Assembly: GCA_004794785.1 (NCBI GenBank)
Contig: SJOL01006484.1
Coordinates: 465,776-529,775, forward strand
Origin: Opisthorchis felineus
Lineage: Eukaryota > Platyhelminthes > Trematoda > Opisthorchiida > Opisthorchiidae
DNA length: 64,000 bases
Reading direction: 5' to 3'
A program made the position numbers and the translations under genes. Position 1 is the stretch's first letter; each line of letters begins with the position of its first letter. The notes below the pieces were generated by a model, which worked only from the letters and a program-made list of their open reading frames with translations, was not told the DNA's origin and searched no databases. Shown piece after piece: positions 12,311-24,851 of this stretch.

Positions 12311-15300
12311 TCCAGAGCAAGGAAGCTGGCCTTCCATTTTGAGGCTAGCGCTTTGTTTCTGGACTTCAAAATAGACGGCAAAAAGCAATTCTACTTTTTT
12401 AGCACGTACAAATCCAACTGGTTGTTTATTTCATATTTAACTGGGTTGTCGATCACCTTTAAACCATAATGCTCAAATGAAGCAGATAGACCTAAACTAA
12501 ACTGGTGAATTTTGGGCGCTCAAAAGGTGAAAAGAAGTGAAGAAAAATGGTCTTCCTGAGGTGACATCCATTATGCTTTATCTGACTGATCGTGAATCCG
12601 TCAGCAAACCGATGGCTAAAAAGCCCCTGGTACTTAATGAACACTCTGCGTAGCCGAAAGTTTGTGAGAGTTGAATTACTGCAACTTGTTATGGCTTTTC
12701 GAGTATTAACTGTGCTGTCGAATTTAAGAATTCTCGGCAAATGGGTTATATCCTGTCGCTCAATCAAACCTTAGGTCCATCGGCTGTTTGTGCGCACACA
12801 AAAACTGGTAAAGCTCACGGGACCGGGGAGGTCACCCAAACTGAGGTCGACTGATATCCGGTGTGACGCCAACGCCCTTATCACCGGTCGTCGCTTTCTG
12901 AGGTCACCAGCATCCCATTAGTCCCAGCGATTAAATGAAATTAGCCTAACGTGTTCGCTCACCATGATACATCTGACGGAAAACACACGCTGTCGGTTTC
13001 CGAGCCTATTTGCTGTACAGTTTGCAAGTAGAACATGACTCTCGATAAGTTTCCCGAGAATTCTAAGCTACTTTATATTGAATATCAATCATAATGCATG
13101 TTCCCATATGTTCATCTGGATGCTTTCCAATGAAGACCAAGTGCAATTCATTTCCCGAAGTGTTCCAGTATTCCGTCAGTGAACGGAAGTTTCCGAAAGT
13201 AACTCTCAATGTCCTAGAAAATTCACCCTCGAAGGGTTACCATACTTTTATCCTAGGATAACAAACTAGCTTCTCGGTTAAAGGATCATACGTCTTCACA
13301 TCTGGCCGAGCGCTACAGATCACGCGGTTTGGTGGTATTCACTGCGGACGCTTCTGCCAATTTGATCAGAAGAAGATTAAGGAAAATAGGTTTCTGAGGC
13401 TTGGTCACACTGTACACTGTACCAGCCATTGTCTACTCAGAAACAGCAAATGGTCTGAAAACTGTTCACTGTAACAGATGGGGTGAAAATTCAAGTACAC
13501 TAATTTTCCTTCGGAAATCTCGAGAAAGAGAAACCCTTACAATGGTGAACGAACCCTACCGGTTCTATTCTTCTCTCCTAGTGGAGGAACGTTTGACCTG
13601 AAATAATTTACTGCAAACTGCCGACTACGGGTCGCGTTGGTCTCCCACGCTGTGGGATTAAGAGTAACAGCCACGTTGACCTAATAAGGAGGGTGTGATA
13701 ATATCTGGGTCTGTACTAGGCTTTATTCAGCAACGAACTTCAGGACGCAGCAGAATACAATCCTCAGCGCACCGATCTTCTAGATCAGGAATGATGGCAC
13801 GCTAAACGCCGAGTTCGACCAACAGACGAACGACCGCCTGATCAACAGTCAATTAACCAGTTAAACTGAGTTGCCAGTGTTCTGACACATTACCATATCA
13901 AAGAGAGTAGCGTTGGAAGACTTAACATTTTTATCGTGCAAACTACGGTGACATGTACACTGTGCGCATGGGCAAAAAAGGTGAGTTGTGCGATCCGACA
14001 GATTATTCCCAAAAACCTGACCCCATAAGCCTTCAGATTGTGTTAGTTTCCCGTTACCCACACGGAGTTCTGTTCGATACTGCAATTTATGACAGTCTGA
14101 GTCGGACAAGTCTGAGCAGCTGTAACATTTGAAGATACAACTTGGTTTTTTTCGGAGCGCTTAGTGGCGTGGAGTACACTGCTCACCAAACTGAGTAGCT
14201 GACTGGCGGAAGTCCATTGTCTGCGACATTACAGTTCCGTTTGAAGGCTTCATGATGCCGAGATGAAATTACAATTACCGCAGTGATCGGGCATGCTTCT
14301 GTTCCCAATGGCTAGTTCAATACTCCATTCCTCCAACCAACCATTCAGGATCTTACCACTGTCTGTTCTTTTCCACTTTCGCAGTCTTCGACATATAACT
14401 TGTAAAAATCCTGCTATTGGCCCTCTTCGTGATAACTAGACTCACTCGTTTCCCCTGAAACGCACCGTAACGCAGAAATGTTGCTGTTTCCTAACACAGC
14501 CCAAACACAAATCGCCAAACATTCACCAGTTACCTTAACGTTGCGATGACAACAGAGTTGCTTGCTTGTGCCGTACCATGCCGCGCCGATAGTATTGAGT
14601 GCGTGGAGATGTTCAGCGAGGCCACGTGATAAGAGATCATATCCATTTTTCTTAACTGAAACTTCAAACTACTGGGTTCTAATGGCCGTATGGCTGACGA
14701 CAGGACAAGTTATTTTGTGAGAACTGGATTACACAGCGGTCTCTGATTCCCATGTTCATCACATCCATACCGATAGTTTGTAGTTGACTGGCTATTAGCC
14801 TGTTGATCACGTCCTATGATTTTTCTGGTTTTGAGTACACGGTCACTCATACGGCCTTTCTCGTTTCTAATACGGAGGTCTCTTTTGTTCAGAGGTTTTT
14901 CTAGAATGGACTGCTTCGGTAAAGAAGAATATCAAGCATTCAGTTTTTTAACTGCTCCGAGTTTTCTGGCGGACAGCCCAATTTAGCTCCACCCTCAACG
15001 CAACATGTTTATAAGAGCAGTCTAAAATTTTAGGCGTCTGGTTGTTGTACTCATCAAAAATACAACAGTTTAGCCTGTAAATGACGGGTAAAGCTGTGGT
15101 GAACCGGCCCAACCAAGACCCTCTAGGTACATCCAGTGCAATTTACCACATGAAAACGTCTGCACGTTCACGTTTTTGGTGAACAGCGTCTGTACGAAAC
15201 AGTTAAATCGAGGTTTATAGCGTTTAGATATGACTGAGTAATCAAGAACACAAGTCCTGGATATAGTTGTGCTTGTTTTGGGCACACGGTTGGTCAAGAA

Positions 15301-16249
15301 ATCCAAAATCCCTGTAGAGAAAAGTTCCCGTATGTGAAAATAATATTGTCTGATCCGGTGGCTTTCCCTCTGACGGAGGATCAGTGTAATGGAATGATGC
15401 AACACATGTTGAGAGTATGGGTTACGCTGGACCTCGTTTTTTGTTGTTGCGTTACGGACGACAAACGAAATGAAGGCACTCCAGACTCAAGAGTAACAGA
15501 CCATCACGATCCCTTTCACCTCCCAGTTTTGTCACTACTCTCCGCAAACTGATGTGATTTGATCCTGTGTGCAATAGGAAGGTTTTACCTAAGTTAACTG
15601 GTGCTTGGAGAATGCAAAATACCAACGCAATGTGGCCACTGCTACGTCATGCCAAACAAATTAGAAACTTCCAAATCCCCGAAATTCTACCCAACAGTTT
15701 GATATCGCCATGAAACCATGCAATTTGGAACTTCTAAAACTGTGTAGGTACGCAAAAGCTACTGTCTTTCAACATGTGCCATCACAACTTTCAGGGAAGT
15801 TGCATAAACGCTCCGTCAGATTTTCGTAGAATGAAGGACTAGTCAAGAATTGAACCTCGTTTGCTAAATCACCTTATTTTGGCAATCTGAACAAAGCTAA
15901 TGCAATTCAGAAGTTCCTTGCTTTGCGATCACCCTAGGATTTCGCCGATGCTCAATACCAAATTCGTCGTTCAACGATAGGCCTAATAACACCGAAAATC
16001 TTTATTTGAGGTGGCCAGCAATATGAACCACATGCATTCTGATCGGTATTTACACTTAAATCCTTTCTATGAGAAAACTGAACTGTGCGGTTTCACCCAT
16101 AATTTGACAAAAAGTGATTGGATATAACATAAAGGATGTTAGATAAATAAGACGGACTTCATCTACTATATCACTAGAAATTCTACGCAACTGAGTGTTA
16201 GATTTCCCGTTCCACGCGTTTTACGGGAGATTAATTTGGTGCCTAGACA

Positions 16250-16720
16250 GTGATTTCTGCAATTAGTTTCATAGAATCTAAGGAGGCTCAATCTGTTGGT
16301 CAGTTAGCGCATAAATTAGATATCCACTACCAGCAACTTCGGTGGCCCGGTCATGTACTGCGCATAGCGAATCCCCATCTACCGAGAAAAGTATTGCTCT
16401 TCGTGCCCCATTCTGAATGGCGCAAACCTCAAAGTGGACAACGTATGCCTTGGCAGAAGGATGTGGAAGGGATTGCGAAGAGTTTAGATGTTGTTATTGT
16501 GGCTCATCTTCCAGAATGAGGTCTTCGAGACCTTCTCACCCTTGGTTGAAGACATCGCAAGAAATGGCGGTCAGTCGAGGTCCGTGGCGTTCGTACTGCC
16601 AGTTTCTTTCCAGATTGTCTGATTGAGTGCTTGGAGCTGTAGGCTGTAGCTGTAGAATTCTTGCAGTCGATCAATGCCAGGTCCTTCCCCCACCCGCTCT
16701 TTACTCTTTTTTTCATTCTA
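16250..16720 (+). mobile_element. non-LTR retrotransposon C-terminal tail (broken)
   Basis: The plus-strand frames give the conserved C-terminal end of a fluke non-LTR polyprotein: QQLRWPGHVLRIANPHLPRK, then SEWRKPQSGQRMPWQKD. After a stop and a frame change comes a stretch equivalent to WLKTSQEMAVSRGPWRSYCQ. The same blocks occur, diverged, at 19.95-20.2 kb on the minus strand. The copy is 5'-truncated and inactive. A run of imperfect GAT/TGA triplets at 16760-16850 follows it, possibly a microsatellite-like 3' tail. Confidence 0.75.
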
Positions 16721-19700
16721 ATGCTTTAAATATAATTATATAGACTTTGTGGTTGTACGTCAATGAGATTGATATTGGTGATATTGATGTTGCTACTCAT
16801 GATGATGCTACGGACGTTGATACTGATATTTCTGTCTCTGATGACGAACATGTGTTTTGAGGCAGCTATGGGGGTTGTATGTTATATTCAAGTTAAAATA
16901 CAGGCAGTACATAAAATACATGTAAGCCTATTATCTCCAGTATCTTGTTCAAGTACGTTTGTCGAAATGTTTCGTAACTGGATAGTCAATAGTGTATATT
17001 TGCCTCTTAAGTTTACGTGTTTCTGACTAGTAGCAGTGGGGAGTAATGAACAAGTGTGCGGGGGGGGGTGATCCCTATAGATTTGTTGGGTATTTTCAGC
17101 TTTAACGGAAAGCAAATGGTGTTACCAGCATCCCAAAACTATTCTATTCTATTTGCACATTGCGTGAGTATCGATAGTCCAAAGCATTCTACGATCGGCT
17201 TCTCCGGAACTCATTTGGCTTATAACGAAGTGGCCTACGATCAGTTGGCTTTTATATGGTTGACGTCGGTGGATTGGATAGGTATCATAGTTTTCGTAGG
17301 TCAGAGTCTGTGATTCCAAGCATTAGAAGCCCTGTAATACATTGAGAGTTTATAATACTATTATCTGGAAAGTCTCCACCTCTTGCTGTAGTACGACCAG
17401 TTTCCCCCACATTAGACTTAAAAAAGAGCAGATCAGAACACTGGGAAACGAGTGCTGTTTGCGTGTCTGGGGGACAAATTCACCCGTGGTTTAGAGAAGA
17501 CCCGCCACGGAAATCTACGCATGGTGATACTTGTTCACCGATTACTTGGGTGAAGTCAACTATAAACCTGTTTCATTCAAGCAATGCTCTTTTCATGACG
17601 TGATATCTCATTTTAGCCTGTATTACAAGGGAAGTACTAAAATCGTGGCTCTTTACTCATACTAACCAGTGCACTAATTCCATTACGCATAAATTACACT
17701 CTCTCGAATTAACTGAATTGAACACTTTAAAAACCTTACTGATACTAAGTCGACTTCTTCTATATTGGTACGGAAGATCCACTCAGATAACCAGTATGGT
17801 ATGATTCGCCGGCTGCAAAATCCCCCGAAAAAGGAAAACACGTACATTTCTGCTTCCCATGTACATTCCAGTGATTTGCTCTGGCATGCAACTGGCTTGC
17901 TTCACACAAGTACGACACCACAAGAGTACCGGCCGGGTTACCTGCCACTCCTAACTAGGTTTTGTCAACGAAAGCGGTTTTATGACTAATTTTTCAGTGA
18001 GTGTTCCCTTGGCTTTTGAATCGGGGTTTAATTCTAAGTATCACCCCACCAGTGAATCGGGACGTTTTTCAACTGATAGAGTCAAGTCAGTGGCTGATGT
18101 TGTATTCAGGGCAGTTTGGTTGCAATTGTTTCGTCACCGACCGACGTGACATCGTCATTTAGTAATCGTCCCGCTTGCGTCGGTGTGTGGGAATTCAGCG
18201 GCTTGTGCTTATCCAGCTCAGCCAACACAGCCATCTGTAAAAAATCATCTACCAGTGTTCTTCTCGATAAAATCAAATAACTTGAGTGCCGTGTTCCAAT
18301 TATCCAAGGGAGTATACTTGTCAGTGAACACTACGAAACGGACTGTTGTTTTCCAATCCAAAGTCTAATCCGAGGATTATCCTATTTGGCCCCTCGGACA
18401 GAGGTGACCCTTGGGGACCGATTAAAAATACTAGTTACCCAACAAGCATTAACTCAAATTTCCCAGTGATGCAGTTCGTGCGTATGTTTCGCAAATTTTC
18501 CATGGGATTGATTGCCCCAAAATTCCGGTTTCTGCGAACTGTCTGCAGGCCGCCAAGTATCTTACCATTTTTATCTTGATTTCCCTCTTCAGTTTTTCTT
18601 ATCACTCATGAAACCCCTCACATAATTCATGGACCCTTGCTTTGCGTCTGAAAGCTTGATTTATTTGTCGACCTCGGAAACATCTATTCCATAAACCAGG
18701 CAAATAATCAGCTCCTGTTATCCGACCGCATGCTAAACTCATCCAAAAATAAAATGGCCTTCACTCTGAGGCTAGTCACATGTCTGGTTGTAACTTATTT
18801 ACAGTTAGAAGTGTATGAGCAATCTTGAGCTCATATTCCCCGTTTTATGATACCTTGAGATATAATTTCGGGAAGCAGACGAGTGAAGATCAATAATCCA
18901 ACAGCAGATACCGTGAATTGAGCATTCAATAAAGTCACGTATTCCAAGGGAAAGCTGAGGCTATTCTGCAGTTAGCCTTTTTTAAACTACATATTCTTCG
19001 CCAATATCGGTCACTCCTAATAGGAATTCCCCTTTGGAATGTAGTCAGTGTACTTTCGAGTAGAGTGTAAACTGTCTCTAGTGCATTAATAACCAGAAAG
19101 CTGCCCCTCAATCCCATTATCTGTCTAATCTTCAAAGTAGAGGATGTCGCATGGACGCTTGTGGCCACTTTGATCCTACAGGTACACCAAATTAAGAAAC
19201 AAAACTGTCAAGCATCCTGGCCTGTTAAGATGGAAGAGCTTGGATTTCATATGGCGTGTAATCACAACGTACGGACACATTTGACTCTTTCAGTCCGCAA
19301 TTCACAAATCATACTCACCGGACGAAGTGAGGAAAATTACAATTGGATTTCGCTAAGCGTAGAAGAGAACTAGCCAGTCTGGTTGAAGTGCTAGAAGATA
19401 ATAGTTGGCCATCGAACTCTAGCAGCTGGGACGTTTCTAAGACCAGACTCACTCATGAATGGTAAATGGGTGGCCTTAGGGGGTACACTTCATAACCTTC
19501 GTGCCCCTGATATCTGCTTTCGAACTTATAGCACACTGATGTCTCGCTGAAAAATCCACTGCTACCAGACAGCACATAAACGGTATATGCAAAAGCGTAT
19601 AGCGCAGAACTTCAGGCAGAATGATTCGAAAGAACGACAGGCTTCAGTTACGAATACTCTAACACCCCAGATCGTCACCACCATTGTCATCATTGTTATT

Positions 19701-19844
19701 GACAGCGTGACCTCAGCGTTAAACACTAATGCTTCGTTGCGGTACAACCATGATTTATTTGAAAGCCTTAATGTAAAGAAAAGAATAAAAGTGGACGGGG
19801 AAGGGACTTAGTGTTAGCCTAACACAATCATTCCGAGGTGCCTT

Positions 19845-20690
19845 CACCTCCAGATACTCATTCATGCGATCTGGATAGAAACTAACAACCAGAACGCCAT
19901 TGAATTCGATTAGCAGCCATATCTTGCAGCGTCTCCAACCAGGCAGTGGAGATCACGCGGTCCTTATCCTGGAAGGCGATTCGCACCGATAATACCCAGA
20001 AGTTTCGTAATCTCCTTCGTATCCCCGAACCAGGTCAAAGGTTGGCCACCACTCTGCCTCTGCCACTCTGAATTGGGCACGGAAAAGAGCACTCTCTTCG
20101 GCAACCGATGGTTCGGCCTGCGCAATACATGGCATAACGGACGCAGCTTCTTCGATGGAAGTCTCCTTTGTACAACCGAACGTTTGTTTTCCAATTGCCT
20201 CGTTACGGATTCTCCGACGCCAACCTTCACGAGCTATGGTTCTGAGACGAACGTTGTTGAAGACCTGAAGACGTCTCAGTTCCGCTGCTCGAACAGGCCA
20301 AGTCTCACAGCCGTACAACAACACAGCCCGTACTGCAGCTTGATACACACATCCCTTGAGAATCAGAATTACACCGCTTTGAAACCATAGATGTTTCAAA
20401 TTAGCGGACGCGACTCGAGCCTTGCAGATTCCTGCACTGACCTCATCTGTCACAACACATTCGAGACTGATACAACTTCCAAGATACGTAAAACGCTCTG
20501 CAACTTCGAGTGTCTCTCCCTGGATTGTAAGTGGCGTGTCCAGTGACTGTATGTCCACTAGCATGACCTTACACTTTATGGCTGCAAAGCGCATGCTAAA
20601 GGACGAGATGACCTTGGTCAGTTCATCCGTCCCCCTTGATTCGTCCTTCCACATACTCTCTATAGGTCCACACATTATCATTCTAACAGT
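19845..20690 (-). mobile_element. non-LTR retrotransposon fragment, RT C-terminal region (broken)
   Basis: The minus-strand open frame 20681-19953 covers the end of a reverse transcriptase and what follows it: ERFTYLGSCISLECVVTDE, then KGCVYQAAVRAVLLYGCETW and PVRAAELRRLQVFNNVRLRT, then a Trp/Arg-rich stretch. The frame then shifts to HVLRRPNHRLPKRVLFSVPN, SEWQRQSGGQPLTW and GANRLPG. A decayed RDLHCLVGDAARYGC-like tail reaches about 19850. The catalytic palm is absent, so the insertion is 5'-truncated, as is usual for target-primed copies. It sits antisense within PAL intron A-B. Confidence 0.85.
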
Positions 20691-21529
20691 CCACTAGGAA
20701 TGGCAGCCACTACACGCAGAGACATTCGAACGTTCTCATTCACGCTTGACCTAACCAATAGATATGTGGACCGTTAAGTCCACCGTGAAGCACTTAATTT
20801 CAACGCTTGATTGTGGTTTGGAAAACCCTGTAGCAATAGTGTGCAATAAATTACCGAATCACATTGAAGACTGTAGTTCGCACATTAATACAGTGTCAGT
20901 TCGGTGACTGTATTGGCTAGACGGCAAAGGTTAATAAGTCGAAGACGACGATGTTGCGTCTTGCATGTTACATTTCAGCAGGAGTAGAGTTTCTGGTGCT
21001 TAGCACTGATTTCGAAATGATCAGGTTGTCCTCCTTGTCTCAAGCTGATGTAGAACTCTAGGGATGTGCCATTCTTTGTAAGCAATTCCAAGCTTCCGTG
21101 ACTTCAACTATGACTCTGTCGCCGCACTAAGCTGGAAATCGCGAACTAAGAACCCAGATTGTGTTAGAACGCTGTAAGGAGTTATTAGAGTGAATTAGCA
21201 GAAACATATCGCTTCAAAATCATACAACTAAAAGGTAATATGGTGAAACTTCATGTTATTTTGGTTTCACTTTTATTTCATGTGCATTGCATTTCTTTCT
21301 AGGGATACGCCATCACATTCTTGTTTGTTTTATGATAGTACCTATTGATGACAGTTTACTTCATCCAATCTTCTAGGACGGTAGAAGTCCTGAAATACGT
21401 GACTGTTATAACAGCTGTAGCTATAATTGCTCGCATGGTTGCGCTGACGGATAAAACATAGACTATTCGCCCATTTTCGCAGGTGTAAATAAAAGTATTC
21501 TCCTTTGTTTCCTCATTTCAATTCTCCAG

Positions 21530-21937
21530 TTATCTGCAGTCGCAACCGCGGAAATTGGAGGTGGTCACGAGTTGGTTCTACTGCATCGATGTGAAAATAG
21601 GTGGAACAGTCAGTCCTTTGATGGCAGATACCGGTACCGCCACAAAAATGCCTACGTGACCAGTGATCCGGTCGTGCATCTGGATCCAGTTAGCATGCAT
21701 GTGAAACACACATGGGGTGCTAATCAGTTCGTTTTACCCCATGGGATTCGAGTAATTCATAATACAAAATCCGGAGCGCCAGAGGCTGTATTTATCACCG
21801 ACGTGGCACTTCACCAAGTTTTCAAGTTCAACTGGGGTCAGTGGGACGAACCAGCAATAGTTTGGGGAACAGCTTTTGAGCCTGGTTCTTCGCCCAGGCA
21901 CTTTTGTCAGCCCGCCGATGTAGATGTTTCCAGTTCG
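21530..21937 (+). CDS. PAL gene, exon B (propeller core, first zinc ligand)
   Basis: The exon has 136 codons, phase 0 at both ends, acceptor TTCTCCAG and donor TCG/GTAAGT. It continues the PAL beta-propeller. LVLLHRCENRW (exon residues 15-25) matches the VIFHRGDHVW block and keeps the catalytic Arg (residue 20). VLPHGI (residues 68-73) carries the first zinc-ligand His at residue 71. The stretch FITDVALHQVFKF followed by GTAFEPGSSPRHFCQPADVD is nearly family consensus, and its Cys (residue 126) is the first half of a conserved disulfide. The exact frame agreement with exons A and C and the consensus blocks make this the surest exon in the window. Confidence 0.96.
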
Positions 21938-23020
21938 GTAAGTTTATTTCCATATATTACCTACTCTACTGGCACGTATTGAATCACAGTGTAGAGTGTC
22001 AGCTATGAACCATGGTTCCAGTTGCTGGAAATAACGTGAATTTTAAAACTCCTGACGCGCAACCGTTAGATTTACCATCTGTTTTTGAAGACCTACTAGG
22101 TTAAAATCGAATTGCGAGTGCTTAGTATGTGACTGAAAGCTCAAGAGGAGAACAATTTTATTTGGAAGTGCTCTTGGCGTTTTAAGCAAAGTTTACAATC
22201 TGGAATGTATCAACGAAGTATGACAGCCTATGTTAGATGAGACCTGAATTAAAATATTATTTTTAAATGTAAAAACAAGTTATTATCGGTGGTTCAGTGG
22301 TCAGAACTCGAATTTTTCGACCGGAAGGTCTGTAGTTCGAACCCGACCTCTCCCACTCGACTCCCCCTGTCTAGGCTTGGGCAACCTGGCAGTATCCCAG
22401 CCCTCGTGCTTCATTCGGGTACAGTAGCAGCTAGGCACCGAAAGGGTGTTACAACTGAACGACCACTACTACTAATAGAAGGTATTTCAATCAAGTTTAG
22501 CATGTCTGTTGCTCTGTGGGCATCAAATTGACCTTCCTAACCTTGAAAAAGAAACAAGCAAGTCACTTCGTAAAAACATTCTACGGTTAATGGTAAGTCG
22601 CGGATGTGCCTTTCTGTCATGTTTCAGAATCACTCACGTAGCTCACCGGTCCAACTTTAACACGCTGTCATGTACAATGCTCCCACTATTGCGGCTGTTA
22701 TTGTTATAACTCATTGTTCCAGCAGGATTATAATCAATCATATCATTCCGTCTCGTGCCTGCTTGTGCTTTCCATCACTCTGTTACATGAGCTTTAAAAA
22801 GGGCAACTCGAAACGGCACGTCCATTCGAAGCTGCTGTGCAGCGTGTTAAAAATTCATAACGTTTTCCATTGTTGCATAAAGTGGAGAAATGAAGGCCAA
22901 AAATTCTTCCCAATCCATCAACACAACCCTCGTAAACGTCCTTTCTCTCAGCCCCGTACGGCATAGGCAAGCCTCTCGCTCTTCCTGTTCATGAATCCGT
23001 TCTACTTCTCTGATTTCCAG
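21938..23020 (+). other. PAL intron B-C (1.08 kb)
   Basis: The intron has GTAAGT at its start and TTCTCTGATTTCCAG at its end. It contains one sense-oriented SINE-A copy (22288-22462). Nothing else is recognisable. Confidence 0.85.
22288..22462 (+). repeat. tRNA-derived SINE-A, copy 3
   Basis: This plus-strand copy sits inside PAL intron B-C. It has an A-box-like GGTTCAGTGGTCAGAA, a B box AGTTCGAACCC, the body CTGTCTAGGCTTGGGCAACC, and the terminal hairpin CACCGAAAGGGTG. A short ACTACTACTAATAG microsatellite tail follows. Confidence 0.85.
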
Positions 23021-23397
23021 GGTGAAATCTTCATTGCAGACGGGTATTGCAATTCGCGTATTGTAAAGTTTGCGGCCAACGGCACTTACCTTTCTGATTG
23101 GTCTACTTTGGAACACAAAGCACCCGATCGTTCTTCAACGATTCGTACACTATCACCACGATACCGTCTTCAAGTTCGTGAAGAGACTCAAGACATGGAC
23201 ATTGACGATGGCAGCATGATCGTACACAGTTTGACCATGATCCCACCGGAAGCGAACGCACTGGAACAAGTGTGTGCAGCAAACAGAGAGCGGGCAGAAA
23301 TTGTTTGTTTCACAACAGCCGGAGAAGAAGTAGCGCGGTATGGGGGTTCCGGTCTGCTGCCGAAGATTTATGCAATTGCTTATTCCCAAAGGCACAG
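23021..23397 (+). CDS. PAL gene, exon C (second zinc ligand, active-site Tyr)
   Basis: The exon has 377 nt, enters in phase 0 and leaves with two bases (AG) of an Arg codon at a GTGAGC donor. It begins GEIFIADGYCNSRIVKF, the PAL hallmark block: Tyr at exon residue 9 corresponds to the catalytic Tyr (654 in rat numbering) and Cys10 pairs with the Cys in HFCQP of exon B. VHSLTM (68-73) gives the second zinc His at residue 69. CAANRERAEIVCF (85-97) keeps the second disulfide with the usual ten-residue spacing, and an Arg (89) where rat PAL has Arg706. An N-G-T sequon lies at 20-22. The loop between the Tyr block and the second His is longer than in mammals and rich in Arg/Asp. The last part, KIYAIAYSQRHR, matches the FAISYIPG strand. 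Confidence 0.95.
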
Positions 23398-23525
23398 GTG
23401 AGCTCAACGTTTTAGAATGGCACCAGTGGCAGATCCACGCAAGTTTTTGTGTTTGCTGAACTGGTAGTAGTGAATCTGAAGTATCCATCATCCGCATTAT
23501 GTTGACTTATGACATGCTAATGTGC

Positions 23526-23770
23526 GGAGATTTCGCCCTGTAAGTGAAACCAATCTATGCTGGAAAGCCGAGAAGCACTGCACAATTGTTTCATTCTTAT
23601 TGGGAATCATCATCAGTAGGCACCTCACGAAACTCCATGGAGTTTCGAACCCGTGACCTTCTTTCGACCATGAGCGGCTGATCAATAGTGTGATTAGCTC
23701 GCACTTCAGCGCTTCTCGGTGCTTCTCGACTTTTCAGCACAACATGAGCTTCACTTACAGGACAAAACCT
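23526..23770. repeat. SINE-B inverted pair, copy 3
   Basis: The minus-oriented arm (23526-23696) runs from the tail (CCCTGTAAGTGAAACCAATC, then GCCGAGAAGCACTGCACAAT) to the B box (revcomp GGTTCGAAAC-like at 23643-23652) and the tRNA-like head CATGAGCGGCTGATCA. The plus-oriented tail piece 23705-23770 (GTGCTTCTCGACTTTTCAGC, then CTTCACTTACAGGACAAAAC) completes an inverted pair. It begins about 130 bases after PAL exon C. Confidence 0.65.
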
Positions 23771-24716
23771 TCATTGACCTTAAACTTTAAACGAAACGGT
23801 CACAGGAAACACCAAAGAAAAGGTACGCATACTAGAACCAGGAGTTCAGTAAACCCAAAAATTGATGTGCAGTGGGAAATATCTATGCACGTTCCACACA
23901 CTAAAACGCAAACACAAACGAAGAACTACCAGCACATCTCGCCTATCGGACAGGTGCTCTCCTCACTGCCGTATGCTTAATCCGTTTCCTGCCAAAGCAG
24001 TTTTATTTCACCAAACTTCTGCTCAAAGGAGTGACAAGACTGAAACTGGTGTATAAATTTTACAGCGGCTCAGAGCTTAAGGGACTGTTCTTTAAAGTTA
24101 AGAAGAAATTCCCATATAGTGTGAATTGAATGAGCTTCTTATTCAGAAAAGTGCGAAACTTTTTGTTCACCCAATTCCTAGTCATTTCAGTTAGCCCAGG
24201 TCAACTTCAGCCCACTCCACCTCCTCAAATGCGGAGATTATTTTCCATCGGTCTTACCATGAGTACTTCGTAACCTCTGCCACAAGGCTGATAAGCATTG
24301 TACTGCTGTACGCAGTTGGATTTGGTTCCCGTAGAGGGTGGTAACCAAAATTAGAAGGAAGCGCAAACTGTCCATCAGAATATTTCGGGTGTTGCGACCT
24401 TGATGAGGAAACGTTTCATGGTGAGTATGATTCACAGCTTAGCTGAAAAGGTGAACTATCTGATTATTTATCTCTACAGTGGTCGATTGTTTGTAACAGT
24501 AGGGGAGTTGTAACCAGGTCTCAAAAAGTTCAGCCACATAGTATCTAATCTGGGATCACTGACTTCACCAAGTGCACTAGTGCGGTCGGCGAACACAGTA
24601 TATTGCGTTCAACAGTTGAACATCTTTTGAAATCAGGCTAGCCACGTCCACATCACTAGTCGGGCAACGGAATATGTATCTTTTCTGAGGGTCTAACATG
24701 TGGTTCGCTCATCCAT

Positions 24717-24851
24717 ATGATGGCTCAACTGGTTAGAGCGCAAATTTACTGACCGGAAGGTCGGTGGTTCGAACCTGACCTCTGCATCTCGACTTTCCCT
24801 GTCTAGGCTTGGGCAACCTAGCAGTATCTCAGCCCTCGTGCTTCCTTCAGG
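24717..24851 (+). repeat. tRNA-derived SINE-A, copy 4 (3' truncated)
   Basis: The copy has an A box TGGCTCAACTGG, a B box GGTTCGAACCTGACC, and the body CTGTCTAGGCTTGGGCAACC. It ends after CAGCCCTCGTGCTTCCTTCA, without the terminal hairpin. It is in sense orientation within PAL intron C-D. Confidence 0.85.

Larger units (their letters stand above)
7633..21529 (+). other. PAL intron A-B (13.9 kb)
   Basis: The intron begins GTAAGT and ends in TTCTCCAG. It contains SINE-B copies (8592-8850, 10276-10358), SINE-A copy 2 (12149-12310) and two non-LTR retrotransposon fragments (16250-16720 plus, 19845-20690 minus). There is a C run at 7810-7819 and a G run near 17062-17070. I see no further exon with domain support. 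The open segment 8083-8209, ending CACACAG/GTACCC, is the only splice-like candidate and has no recognisable similarity. Confidence 0.75.
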